A stretch of DNA of 64,000 bases from Mugil cephalus (lineage: Eukaryota; Chordata; Actinopteri; Mugiliformes; Mugilidae). The translations under genes and the position numbers were made by a program. Position 1 is the first letter of the stretch. Each line of letters begins with the position of its first letter. The stretch covers positions 12,390,001 through 12,454,000 of the forward strand of contig NC_061772.1 in NCBI RefSeq assembly GCF_022458985.1, in the 5' to 3' direction. The notes beneath the pieces were generated by a model that saw only the letters and a list, made by a program, of their open reading frames with translations, ran no database searches and was not told where the DNA came from. Below, piece after piece: positions 46,010 through 56,888 of this stretch.

Positions 46010-48374
46010 GGGGCAGCAGTTACAAAGGAAGAGTTGCTGTGTGACTCCCTATGTAAATAATACTCTGAATCTTTGAAACTGTGATGCCTAAGAAAATGTG
46101 TTATATGCAGTTAATTCATGGTTGCAACAATAAGGATCATAGTAAAACGAACTCCTTTTTCCAGCATCAGTCCATATAGATGACACCTTGAGGCGTAACT
46201 AGTTCATAGAGCTAACAGACTGACAAATCCAATGGCAACACTTTATGGGTGTTAATAGAACAACAAGGAGCCTGACTATTATTTTGCTCAAATAACATTA
46301 TCTTAGTTCTGCTTACATTTAAAAGTAGTTTCTGGTCAGTGAGAGTGTGCTGCAATAGGTCAAAACCATCGAGTCATCAAATGACATTGACATAAAATAT
46401 GAAGATAATAGACAGCAAAATAGTCCCTCAGGTAACTACCTTTTCGTGACCAGCTCAATTGGACATGTTTCACACATTTGTTTAAATAACTATGTGGACG
46501 GCTAGTCACTTCGCAACATTGCTTGATAAACTAGTCAACAATCATAAGTGCAAAAAACATGGTAGTAGACATTATTCATCACTGTACGTCATCCATTGGT
46601 TGAACTCATTTTATTAGTAATGTTACATCAAGTCATCAGACCACTTCACTTATCCACATTAAGTAATGTGACATATAAACAGTAAATTCTTATAGTAGTA
46701 AAACTGTGGTGGGAAGTGGCCTGTGTTCATTTTAGAAATTAACAGATTATTCTGAGCTGTATAAATGTGTTCTTTTGGTGAACTCTGTAAATCTTAACCA
46801 CCATGAAACTGCGTCTACTTCGGGTTTTAGTTCCTCTCCTCCTCTCAGAGCTTCCAAAGGGGTAGACTGAGCATCGGCATCAGTCAAAACAACAGACATG
46901 GTTTAAGCTGCTGAGGGTTTAGGTAATCATGTGAACTTTAACCCATACTTCAAAGTACAGCTAACGACAGAGAAAAAGCAAATGTGTTTTGAATTATTGA
47001 ATATTTGATCTTAATGGATATGACTACCTTATTTGCATTTATCTACATACATTTCCTGTGGTGTTAGTTGATGGATTTATTTGTATTTAATTACATTGTT
47101 TATGACACTGAATTTAATTTGTCAAAAATGCTGATCTGAATAAACCTGAAGGTGTGAAACCCCAGCACAGCAGCAATCTGTGCTGATTTATTCTTTATAA
47201 TTTACATTGAAATGATGGTGTAAATCAAACACACAAATGAAGAGCAATTAAAAAATAATTTAATTATGAAATACAAGTGCTGTGTGCAATGGAATCCGAG
47301 TTGGAAGAGGAAATGACACAATTACTGTAAATCACAGGACTCCACACAGCCTGCTTTCTCAAGGATGTAGAACTGAAAGTGAAAGCATATTGTACTCCTG
47401 GTAGCTTTTAATCCATAGAAAGATGAATGTAATGATGCACTGGTCTTCATATCAGAATCAATCAATAAAAGGAATTATCAAACAAATGAACAATGTGGAG
47501 TCATTTTGACAACTTGGGAATGTTTAGGAATTGTAATCATTAATTATTCATATGGTCACCACCCATTCAATTGCTGACAAAGACCATAGTAAAGAGGTGT
47601 GGGAGTACAGGAACAAATTCCCTGTAAATGTTACTAAGAGAAGAATGATGAGATGATTCTGACGTCCCTTTCAGGTCAGTTGGACTTTCGCAGTAGATAG
47701 TGTCAAGAGATTTTTTTGTTTTCCAAGAAACCTAATTGTTCGTTTGCCAACCACAAGGTGTTAGTGTTAGCTGTCAGTGTCTGTTGGAAAAACAATTTTA
47801 TATCATATTTTTATGAGAGTAGAAAAGGTGATTCAATATATCGTCATAAGAGTAAGTATATGTCCTTCATTTTAGTTTAGTTGTTTATTTTAATAGTGTG
47901 AAGGGAACTCGCAAATGAAGAATTTCATTGCTCAGTGTAACCTTTGCCGTGTATATGACAGTAAACTTGTGAATCTTGAATCTTTCTGATTTTGATAGTG
48001 AAAGCTCATATTGACTAATTGATTGTGTACTTATTTACTTGACTCAGGGGGAGGGAATCTGACACTGACACTGATTTAGATTTATGTAAAATAACTACGA
48101 AAGATCCTTTTGTTCACCATGCAATACTATGTGTGCCTGGCTTGTTCTCCAATAGAAATGGGTAATATAGTTTCTGACCAAGTCATGGACAAAACTCTAT
48201 TCTCTTAACATTGTGAGCTTATTATCATGTCATGTCATCATTAACACAGTTGGAACTATGATATGTCTTTTAAATAACATGAATGAAGCTCAAATGATCT
48301 AATGGTCAGTTTATGTGGAACTTGTGGTTAATGCATGAATCAGTCTTGTGAAGAAACACTGTCCCTGTGCAGTG

Positions 48375-48383
48375 TATAAATAA
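48375..48383 (+). promoter_or_regulatory. TATA box of receptor 4
   Basis: TATAAATAA lies 88 bases before the ATG. The start region downstream (GCATTGCTCCGACACC) differs slightly from copies 1-3. Confidence 0.75.
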
Positions 48384-48462
48384 AGGGAAGTGAAGCATTG
48401 CTCCGACACCATTTTGTTTTGTTCATCATTCAGGCACCACTGTGAGCACATACGATCGCAGC

Positions 48463-49476
48463 ATGAACAATATAACTGAGCCCTCTCCTTCAGTGGCCCC
48501 TGAGGAGTCTGTTGGTGAGGTAGCAGTGGCTTGTGTGATCCTTGGCTTGTCCTTCCTGGTTGGAGCTCCGGGGAACCTGCTGGTGATCTGGACTATACTG
48601 AGACACGTCAAGCAACGCTCTCATACTGTGGTACTGATCCTGCACCTGGCTGCTGCAGACCTGCTGGTCCTCATCACATTGCCCATTTGGATATACTCCC
48701 TGGTGGACACATGGGTGTTTGGAGTAGCACTGTGCAAGATTTTGTGGTATGTCATCAACGCCTGCATGTACAGCAGCATCTTCTTCATCACCCTTATGAG
48801 TGTGGAGCGCTATCTAGCCATCTGTCGTCCATTTGTGATGATGCGCTGGAAGACCAAGAGCACTGTGAACAGATTTCTTGTACTTTTTTGGCTTCTTGCT
48901 TTCCTTCTTGGGGTGCCTGCATTGTTGACCGGTACTACTGATGAAACAAATGGAACTGAGCAGTGTCTATATAGGGAGTACACCTCTAAGACCCAAGAAA
49001 TTCTGTTTTTATGCATGGAGACTTTGGTGGGCTTTGTAATCCCTTTCACTGTTCTTAGTGTCTGTTACTCTCTAATAGCTGTGCAGCTCAAGAAAATGAG
49101 TTACAACTCAAAACAGAAATCTATGGTTCTTATTCACGCTGTGGTGATTGCTTTCACAGTGTGCTGGTTGCCTTACCACATTATCAACATTATTAATCTG
49201 GTTTGCGACCTGCTATCAGGCGAAGAACATGGATGTGTACCACAGATTGTTAGCCTTGGCTCTGGAGCCCTGACTTTTATCAGCAGTTCAGTGAATCCTG
49301 TGTTATACGCCTTCCTTTCAAGAAGCTTCCGAGGGAATATGGAGGACTCAAAGCTAGTCAGGCTGTTCAGGGAAGTAACCACTCAAACAAACAAACTCAT
49401 GGACCTGTCAGCACAACAGGAGACTGACCAGGGGGCAGCACATACACAGCAAGAGATACTGTCTGATTCTCTGTGA
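48463..49476 (+). CDS. Leukotriene B4 receptor-like GPCR, array copy 4
   Basis: Single coding exon, 337 residues, ending EILSDSL. The N-terminus (MNNITEPSPSVAPEES) is identical to copies 2 and 3. From TM2-TM3 onward it follows copy 5: LVDTWVFGVALCKILWYVIN, loop 2 LTGTTDETNGTEQCLYREYT and loop 3 LVCDLLSGEEHGCVPQI. The third intracellular loop KKMSYNSKQKS matches copy 3 instead. It is therefore the clearest mosaic of the array. All class A motifs are present (GNLLVIW, ERYLAICRPF, CWLPYH, NPVLY), so it is likely functional. Confidence 0.85.
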   Translation: MNNITEPSPSVAPEESVGEVAVACVILGLSFLVGAPGNLLVIWTILRHVKQRSHTVVLILHLAAADLLVLITLPIWIYSLVDTWVFGVALCKILWYVINACMYSSIFFITLMSVERYLAICRPFVMMRWKTKSTVNRFLVLFWLLAFLLGVPALLTGTTDETNGTEQCLYREYTSKTQEILFLCMETLVGFVIPFTVLSVCYSLIAVQLKKMSYNSKQKSMVLIHAVVIAFTVCWLPYHIINIINLVCDLLSGEEHGCVPQIVSLGSGALTFISSSVNPVLYAFLSRSFRGNMEDSKLVRLFREVTTQTNKLMDLSAQQETDQGAAHTQQEILSDSL

Positions 49477-50369
49477 AAATGATACTGAAAACGTGAATCT
49501 TTGAAACTGTGAAGCTTAAGGAAATGTGTTTTATGCAGTTTCATAAAGAGACTTATGTGTGATACGATATGGCTGTATTACTTACATATGTTATACGCAC
49601 ACATTGTTTATTCACATTAACACAATCTTGTGAAACCATAATTTTGTGTGTTTTGTTCCCTTTTTTATTTTTTTTAATGAATTATACATTATATTATATT
49701 ATGACCCCTTTTCTCTTTTTATGTTTGTATAATGTGCAATAATGATTAAATGTGTGAATGTGTGATGAAATGAAAGTCCTCTGAATCATTGTTTTTGAAC
49801 ACTGTTTCATGGAAACACAGACACTTTTTGCTTTCACTTATTGTTTACACATTAAGGATCATTAAAATATCCCCTTTTGTGGATTAAAAAAAAATAAATC
49901 AGGTCCTCTTTTCACCTGCGACCCCTGAGTGAAATAAGTCAGTGAAATTCGTGATTGTTAAAGTGATGCTTTTGTTTTTTAATTCATCGTTCCAAAGAAA
50001 CAAGTAGATAAATCGGAACACATCGTAAATAAATAATTATCTCCTGGTTGAAAATCCCATTACAACACTTTTCTTCTTGAACTATCTAACTGAGTATAGT
50101 AACCATTATAATTATGACAGTAGATTGTGCCAATTTCTTTCAAAAATGCTTCTGTTACTCTTTTATAAGTGAAGACATTTTTTTATGAATTTCTGGGGTG
50201 TAAATTGACTTATGTCTCACTGAATGAGTCACTTCACTGTGTCTCAAACAGCCCTGGGAGGAAACCCTGTTCCTGTGCAGTCTATACTTAAAGGGAAGTG
50301 AGGACTTACTATACAGCAATTTGTTTTTCTTTTCATGCAGACACCCCAGTCAGCACATACCCTTCTAGC
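49477..50369 (+). repeat. Intergenic block, near-identical to 51390-52278
   Basis: The spacer between receptors 4 and 5 and the spacer between receptors 5 and 6 match almost base for base, with small indels (for example ACATTAAGG against ACAAGG near 49850/51763). It contains the 3' UTR of the preceding gene and the proximal promoter of the next. The promoter is TATACTTAAAGGG in place of TATAAATAAAGGG, followed by a possible acceptor CATGCAG before ACACCCCAG. No gene lies inside. Confidence 0.92.
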
Positions 50370-51389
50370 ATGAACCGCTCAACTGAGCTCTATTTTCCAA
50401 AGGAAATGGCCCCCGAGGAGTCTGTTGGTGAGGTAGCAGTGGCTTGTGTGATCCTGATCTTGTCCTTCCTGGTTGGAGCTCCGGGGAACCTGCTGGTGAT
50501 CTGGACTATCCTGAGACACGTCAAGCAACGCTCTCATACTGTGGTACTGATCCTGCACCTGGCTGCTGCAGACCTGCTGGTCCTCATCACATTGCCTATT
50601 TGGATATACTCCCTGGTGGACACATGGGTGTTTGGAGAAGCACTGTGCAAGATTTTGTGGTATGTCATCTACGCCTGCATGTACAGCAGCATCTTCTTCA
50701 TCACCCTTATGAGTGTGGAGCGCTATCTAGCCATCTGTCGTCCATTTGTGATGATGCGCTGGAAGACCAAGAGCACTGTGAACAGATTTCTTGTACTTTT
50801 TTGGCTTCTTGCTTTCCTTCTTGGGGTGCCTGCATTGTTGACCGGTACTACTGGTGAAACAAATGGAACTGAGCAGTGTCTATATAGGGAGGACACCTCT
50901 AAGACCCAAGAAATTCTGTTTTTATGCATGGAGACTTTGGTGGGCTTTGTAATCCCTTTCACTGTTCTTAGTGTCTGTTACTCTCTAATAGCTGTGCAGC
51001 TCAAGAAAATGAGGTTCAAGTCAAAACAGAAATCTATGGTTCTTATTCACGCTGTGGTGATTGCTTTCACAGTGTGCTGGTTGCCTTACCACATTATCAA
51101 CATTATTAATCTGGTTTGCGACCTGCTATCAGGCGAAGAACATGGATGTGTACCACAGATTGTTAGCCTTGGCTCTGGAGCCCTGACTTTTATCAGCAGT
51201 TCAGTGAATCCTGTGTTATACGCCTTCCTTTCAAGAAGCTTCCGAGGGAATATGGAGGACTCAAAGCTAGTCAGGCTGTTCAGGGAAGTAACCACTCAAA
51301 CAAACAAACTCATGGAGCTGTCAGCACAACAGGAGACTGACCAGGGGGCAGCACAGTCACAGCAAGAGATACTGTCTGATTCTCTGTGA
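50370..51389 (+). CDS. Leukotriene B4 receptor-like GPCR, array copy 5
   Basis: Single coding exon, 339 residues. It starts MNRSTELYFPKEMAPEESVG; a second in-frame ATG follows at 50406, and the first is chosen because the same N-terminus is kept in copy 6. The body is nearly identical to copy 4, including loop 2 (LTGTTGETNGTEQCLYREDT) and loop 3 (CDLLSGEEHGCVPQI). It differs at the third intracellular loop (KKMRFKSKQKS) and at FGEALCKILWYVIYACMYSS. All helix motifs are intact. Its promoter is of the weaker TATACTTAAA type shared with copy 6. Confidence 0.85.
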   Translation: MNRSTELYFPKEMAPEESVGEVAVACVILILSFLVGAPGNLLVIWTILRHVKQRSHTVVLILHLAAADLLVLITLPIWIYSLVDTWVFGEALCKILWYVIYACMYSSIFFITLMSVERYLAICRPFVMMRWKTKSTVNRFLVLFWLLAFLLGVPALLTGTTGETNGTEQCLYREDTSKTQEILFLCMETLVGFVIPFTVLSVCYSLIAVQLKKMRFKSKQKSMVLIHAVVIAFTVCWLPYHIINIINLVCDLLSGEEHGCVPQIVSLGSGALTFISSSVNPVLYAFLSRSFRGNMEDSKLVRLFREVTTQTNKLMELSAQQETDQGAAQSQQEILSDSL

Positions 51390-52278
51390 AAATGATACTG
51401 AAAACGTGAATCTTTGAAACTGTGAAGCTTAAGGAAATGTGTTTTATGCAGTTTCATAAAGAGACTTATGTGTGATACGATATGGCTGTATTACTTACAT
51501 ATGTTATACGCACACATTGTTTATTCACATTAACACAATCTAGTGAAACTATAATTTTGTGTGTTTTGTTCCCTTTTTTATTTTTTTTAATGAATTATAC
51601 ATTATATTATATTATGACCCCTTTTCTCTTTTTATGTTTGTATAATGTGCAATAATGATTAAATGTGTGAATGTGTGATGAAATGAAAGTCCTCTGAATC
51701 ATTGTTTTTGAACACTGTTTCATGGAAACACAGACACTTTTTGCTTTCACTTATTGTTTACACAAGGATCATTAAAATATCCCCTTTTGTGGATTAAAAA
51801 AAATAAATCAGGTCCTCTTTTCACCTGCGACCCCTGAGTGAAATAAGTCAGTGAAATTCGTGATTGTTAAAGTGATGCTTTTGTTTTTTAATTCATCGTT
51901 CCAAAGAAACAAGTAGATAAATCGGAACACATCGTAAATAAATAATTATCTCCTGGTTGAAAATCCCATTACAACACTTTTCTTCTTGAACTATCTAACT
52001 GAGTATAGTAACCATTATAATTATGACAGTAGATTGTGCCAATTTCTTTCAAAAATGCTTCTGTTACTCTTTTATAAGTGAAGACATTTTTTTATGAATT
52101 TCTGGGGTGTAAATTGACTTATGTCTCACTGAATGAGTCACTTCACTGTGTCTCAAAAAGCCCTGGGAGGAAACCCTGTTCCTGTGTAGTCTATACTTAA
52201 AGGGAAGTGAAGACTTACTATACAGCAATTTGTTTTTCTTTTCATGCAGACACCCCAGTCAGCACATACCCTTCTAGC
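51390..52278 (+). repeat. Second copy of the 0.9-kb intergenic block
   Basis: This direct repeat of 49477-50369 lies between receptors 5 and 6. The repeat continues into receptor 6 to about 52420 and, on the left, back through receptor 5 relative to receptor 4. The offset is 1,909-1,913 bp. Confidence 0.92.
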
Positions 52279-53364
52279 ATGAACCGCTCAACTGAGCTCT
52301 ATTTTCCAAAGGAAATGGCCCCTGAGGAGTCTGTTGGTGAGATAGCAGTGGCTTGTGTGATCCTGGGCTTGTCCTTCCTGGTTGGCACTCCGGGGAACCT
52401 GCTGGTGATCTGGACTATCCTGAGACATGTCAAACAGCGCTCTCACACTGTGGTGCTGATTCTACACCTGGCTGTTGCAGACCTGCTGGTCCTCATCACC
52501 TTGCCTATTTGGATCTACTCTCTTGCGCACTCCTGGGTCTTTGGGGAGGCCTCCTGCAAAGCCATGGTGTTTGTGATCTACGCCTGTATGTACAGCAGCG
52601 TTTTCCTCATCACTGTTATGAGCGTGGAGCGCTTTGTGGCCGTGCGCTATCCCTTCGCCTCGGCTAACTGGAAGAGAGAACGAGCTCTGAATAAAGTACT
52701 GCTGGTTCTGTGGACTGCGGCGTTCTTGTTCAGCATACCCGTGATCCCAACCCAGGTTGTTCAGGAGGATGAAGGTGAGGAGCATTGCCTGTACCGCCTG
52801 TATACTTCTGTCACCCAGGAACTGGTGTGTGTCCTGCTGGAGACGCTCGTAGGCTACATAATACCCTTCTCCGTCCTCGTGGTCTGCTATGGCTGCCTGT
52901 GTAGCCGGATCACTCAGATGTCCTTCAAGTCCAAACGCAAGTCCACTATCTTGATTACCAGCATAGTGATTGTGTTTGCCATTTGTTGGACACCTCACCA
53001 CGTAGGAAATATCCTCTCGCTCATCATCCTGGCCATTCAAGACTCCTCCAGCGATACAGCGCACACACTGGAGAGTGTCAGGAGCACCATGACTTTCATC
53101 GCCGGGGCCATGGTTTTCATCAGCAGCACGGTTAACCCCATTCTCTACATTTTCGCGGCTCGTTCCTTCAGGAACTCCCTGCGTGACACCGGCATGCAGA
53201 AGCTCTTCCGCCACATCTCCAGCACCTCCCCAGGTGAGGGAAACAGAGAGGTGTCCTTTGTGTCCAAGAGGCAGAGCAATCAGACCAGCAGCTCTCACTG
53301 TGTATCTGAGTCAAAAGACCAAATTAATATATTAATAAACATGTGTGAGAACAATCCACTGTGA
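52279..53364 (+). CDS. Divergent leukotriene B4 receptor-like GPCR, array copy 6
   Basis: Single coding exon, 361 residues. The first roughly 45-50 residues are nearly identical to copy 5. Synonymous changes then become frequent from about 52425 and protein identity falls beyond TM2. It has LAVADLLVL, FGEASCKAMVFVIYACMYSS, SVERFVAVRYPF (ERF in place of ERY), loop 2 QVVQEDEGEEHCLYRLYT (acidic, no glycosylation site), TM6 FAICWTPHHVGN, and TM7 SSTVNPILYIF. The longer serine-rich tail includes SKRQSNQTSSSHCVSES and ends NMCENNPL. It is the only copy with an independent body and probably represents the older receptor next to which the others expanded. It is intact. Confidence 0.85.
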   Translation: MNRSTELYFPKEMAPEESVGEIAVACVILGLSFLVGTPGNLLVIWTILRHVKQRSHTVVLILHLAVADLLVLITLPIWIYSLAHSWVFGEASCKAMVFVIYACMYSSVFLITVMSVERFVAVRYPFASANWKRERALNKVLLVLWTAAFLFSIPVIPTQVVQEDEGEEHCLYRLYTSVTQELVCVLLETLVGYIIPFSVLVVCYGCLCSRITQMSFKSKRKSTILITSIVIVFAICWTPHHVGNILSLIILAIQDSSSDTAHTLESVRSTMTFIAGAMVFISSTVNPILYIFAARSFRNSLRDTGMQKLFRHISSTSPGEGNREVSFVSKRQSNQTSSSHCVSESKDQINILINMCENNPL

Positions 53365-56300
53365 CACTGAAATTGTTTAGTGTAGTGTTTGTGTAGATAT
53401 ACTTGTGTGTACTGTTTTCATTTTGTATTCATCTTATTTTTCTTGTTTCTCGTGTGTAATTCTTGTACACCTTTGTAAATGATCCATTTAACATGTTTTA
53501 TTAAATTGTGAATATATATTTATAAGAATATTACACTCATAGCTTTCCCCATATTGATGAATCTAAGGCTTTTAATATATACCAATCTCGCTGTGTTTTT
53601 CTGTATTGTGGAACTGTAACATTTCGGGAACAAAAATGACTAAATGAATAAAACTTAGTTTTCCCTGCGTTGGCAGATTCAATAACAATTGTCCTGGTAA
53701 CCTAGCACAGAGAGTCATGTTCTCAACTTCCTCTCACTGAAAAGATTGCCAAATAAAAAACTGCATGTTTCCTTTGCTGAGCAACAAAAAGAGGAATCAT
53801 GTCTTAAACTTTCTCACAGTCTCATAAACCTCAAAGTCACCAGTGTCCACTTATTATCTGATGTTTTAAAATGCATAAATGTGCTTGACATACCTGTTTG
53901 ATACATTAATTTTTTCTGTTACCATGACTACAAAGAACCTATTTTCACAACCAACCAGTAGATGGCAGTGACAGCTGCCTCTGACGTTTGACTCTCTTGC
54001 TGCTGATGGAGCATTGACCTAATTTCAGTGTGGTGTCATAATAAAGATCTTTACTTTAAGTTTCAGTCATATGTATTTATTTTATTTTATTTTATTTTAT
54101 TTTATTTTATTTTATTTTATTTTACTTTTCGTGTGAATGGTCATAATGAGGATCTGTGATGCAATGCTGCCTTGCTGCATGGTTTTAATTTGTTGAAGTG
54201 GCAGGAACCATGCTTTTCCGATTCTTTTTGTACATTTCATCACATTTCATCATTTGTCACATCTGTTAATATGAAGCAACTACTGGATGCAGTTCAATAT
54301 TACGACACTATGAAATGACCTGTGTTCCAGCAAAGAGAAAAGAAATAGGATTGCTCGATAAAATCACAACTGTGACAAATAAAAAAGGTTAACGATACGA
54401 CAGTTCAGTTATTAACAGTAATTTGTCTCACCCACTAAAACAGACTTGCTGAATTGTTTTTTAGAGAATTACAAGTGGTAGAGGCTAAGAAATAAGGAAC
54501 AACTGACACTTCAGCTGATAGACTTTCCTGTTGGAAAAATGTTGTAAAAAATTTAAACTTGGCATTTGAAAGAACGCACAGTTCCTCATTTCAAAAGATC
54601 CTTGCAAATTAGTGGGTGAGGATCGTTTTAACGTGACAGTGGAAAATTAGACAGCACAGGGCGTGACAAGGATGAGATCACACAGGACAGCATAGCTGAT
54701 TCTGAAACATGCCACTCATTTTCTTGCAGAATGAGGAAGTGGCAAGTGCATGTGGCAACATCAGCGGTCGTGTGTGCCTAGACCATGAGCATTACCTTTC
54801 CTAATAACTGTATGCATGAAGTATAAGTAAGGCCTGTTTTAGCCTATGAAGGTGAAAATACTGTAATCATACACGATAACGTTCATATGCTGTGACACAC
54901 TGACATCACAGCATAGTCATCACATTCCTCGTGGTAATGTCACGCTATAAGCAATTACAGGCATCTGTGTTCTGAGTCCTGTGTACTGTGTATTGTATCT
55001 TTTAAATGTTACCCAACACATACCCAAAGTACAGCAGCTGCCAACTGGTGCAACTGAGACAGACATCTTTGATATCCACGATGGAAGCAAGTCATTTTGT
55101 GGGTGCAGCGGTGGTCGCTTAATCACCCAATTACACCTGCTGAATGAAGTACTTCACAGACCGTGTGAAGCAGTGTGACATCACGAATATCTCTGCTGTT
55201 GTTGCAGCGGAGTGTCATTCTGCATCTAGGTTTCAGCTCAGGTGTTTCCCAGTGTGCCTCTAAGTAATCAGACTGGTTTGGCTGGAAACAGCGATCCCAT
55301 CGACTGTAAGGAAGGAAACGAGACACAAGAAATTCCTCCTGAGATTGGCAGAGTTAATTCAATGAAGGGAAATGAACAGGTAAAAATGGCCTCAGTGCAT
55401 TCTGATAGCCTGGCCCAATAACAAACAAACAAAAAAACATATGAAGAGAATTAAAGATCAATAAAGATCAGCAGTTGAAAACATGTCATTTATTTACATT
55501 GCTGGCTACCGTTTCTCTGGATGTGTTTGTGTTTGTTTTACTTTCATTTCCCCCTTTTTTCTGTCCGTCTGGTGCTGTAAAGTCTTGTAAACTTTACATA
55601 ACCACATACATAACGCAAATCTATAAAATCATTTAGAAAGAAATTGTTACTTGAGGGAATATGTAGTAAAGCACATCAAGTAATGTACATCACATGAGGG
55701 AAAGTGACAATTTTCCTCAGATAAAATCAGCTTACAAGTAGCAAAATGTTATTTTAAAATAACTGCAAGCTCAAAATGTGTCTGCAAGCTCCTATAAAAT
55801 GAACGATCATACCCTCAATGTGCCCTCAAAGATCCCATAAGTCCCATCAAGTGTATGTTTTTTATTTGCTTGTTTGTTTTTCACTCAGTAAATGAAGCAG
55901 TAATTGTATACAGGTCAACCAGTGAACAATTAAACAGTTAAATCAGGTGTGTGAACATTTGGGCTAATTCATTTACAGCATTAACAGAGGAGAAGAGCAC
56001 ATAATAATCATCTGATGAGTTCTGCAGACTCATTTGGAGATGAATGTTGTGTGTGGACATATGTGTTTTGAGTGCCAACATAATTCTGTTAAAGAAATAC
56101 AATGACAAATACACGTCCTTACCCTAATTAAAAACACTGACTCAGCATATACTGTATGTTCTCAGTGCAATATAATTGTTCTGGCATGTATTTCAAAGTT
56201 GGAATACTACTGTTTAATGCAAACTTATTTAACGCAAACTATATTTACTGGAAGCCAACATACCTTTACAAAACACAGTCTCTTTGACATTATTCAAAAG

Positions 56301-56399
56301 TTTGTTTATGTCAATGACTGTTACCATTTCCCCCTCCACTGTCACACAACAGCAGGCTGCAGGGCTGTGTTCTGACTGTGCCTCATGTAGGTTCCTCTC
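53365..56399. other. Intergenic between receptor array and esrp2
   Basis: The first few hundred bases are the receptor 6 3' UTR, with ATTAAA-like and AATAAA signals (for example AATGAATAAAAC near 53645). The remainder is AT-rich and no protein family or named repeat was recognised. Confidence 0.55.
54073..54124. repeat. TTTTA pentanucleotide microsatellite
   Basis: About ten TTTTA units in a row lie downstream of receptor 6. Confidence 0.95.
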
Positions 56400-56888
56400 A
56401 GCCCCGTCTTGTTAGAATACTTCCTGATTCAACAGAGCCAACCAGCCAATGAGGTCGCTGCAGTCGGGGCAGCGTCCCGCCCTCACCTTTCCAAACCAGC
56501 CAATAGACGACGCCGCTGTGCCTCTCCTCGAGCGGAGGCCGAGCCACACAGGTAACTCCGGAAAAAAAAATAGAAAGGAGAGGAAAAAAAAATCCTCGCT
56601 TGTTATGGAGTTCGAGTGAAAGAAACGCGGATTTCCACCCTTCTTTACCAGTTAAACCAGTATCTCTGGATAGAACACACTCAAGTACAGCAACAGGTAG
56701 AGTCTCTGACCGCAAACTCTTCCGTGGCTCCTCTGAAAATAATCTCCCCCTTTTTTCTCTCTCCGTTTATCTCAATTGAGTTTCCAGCCCTTTTGTTCGC
56801 TCTCCTTATCACTTGGAAAAGGTGAACCCTCGTGTTATTTTTATTTTAATCTTTGCTTTAATTGTAGTTTTTACCCTTGTGGTCCCTG
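56400..56888 (+). promoter_or_regulatory. esrp2: esrp2 promoter and 5' UTR
   Basis: The region contains two CCAAT boxes (AGCCAATGAG at about 56443-56452 and AGCCAATAGA at about 56499-56508). Between and after them is GC-rich, CpG-containing sequence, followed by a purine-rich A/G tract near 56570-56590. No TATA box is seen. The start of transcription is inferred between about 56530 and 56620. Confidence 0.5.

Larger units (their letters stand above)
43624..47063 (+). repeat. Receptor array unit B (contains receptor 3)
   Basis: This 3.44-kb unit is collinear with unit A except for the piggyBac insertion. Upstream (43624-45040) and downstream (46010-47063) flanks are nearly identical to those of receptor 2, and the upstream flank also matches that of receptor 4. 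No other gene lies within. Confidence 0.9.
47064..49476 (+). repeat. Receptor array unit C (contains receptor 4), 3' flank replaced
   Basis: The upstream half (47064-48462) is collinear with units A and B, with small deletions near 47330. After the receptor 4 stop the sequence differs from units A and B and instead matches the flank after receptor 5. A junction between the two duplication systems therefore lies within receptor 4. Confidence 0.85.

Noticed and set aside
52462-53298. 278-codon minus-strand open frame
   Set aside because: It is antisense to receptor 6, whose frame has all GPCR motifs. Composition follows from the complementary codons and no family resemblance is seen.
54920-55326. 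Several 65-70 codon frames on both strands near 55 kb
   Set aside because: Overlapping frames on opposite strands with no conserved motif. Treated as chance.
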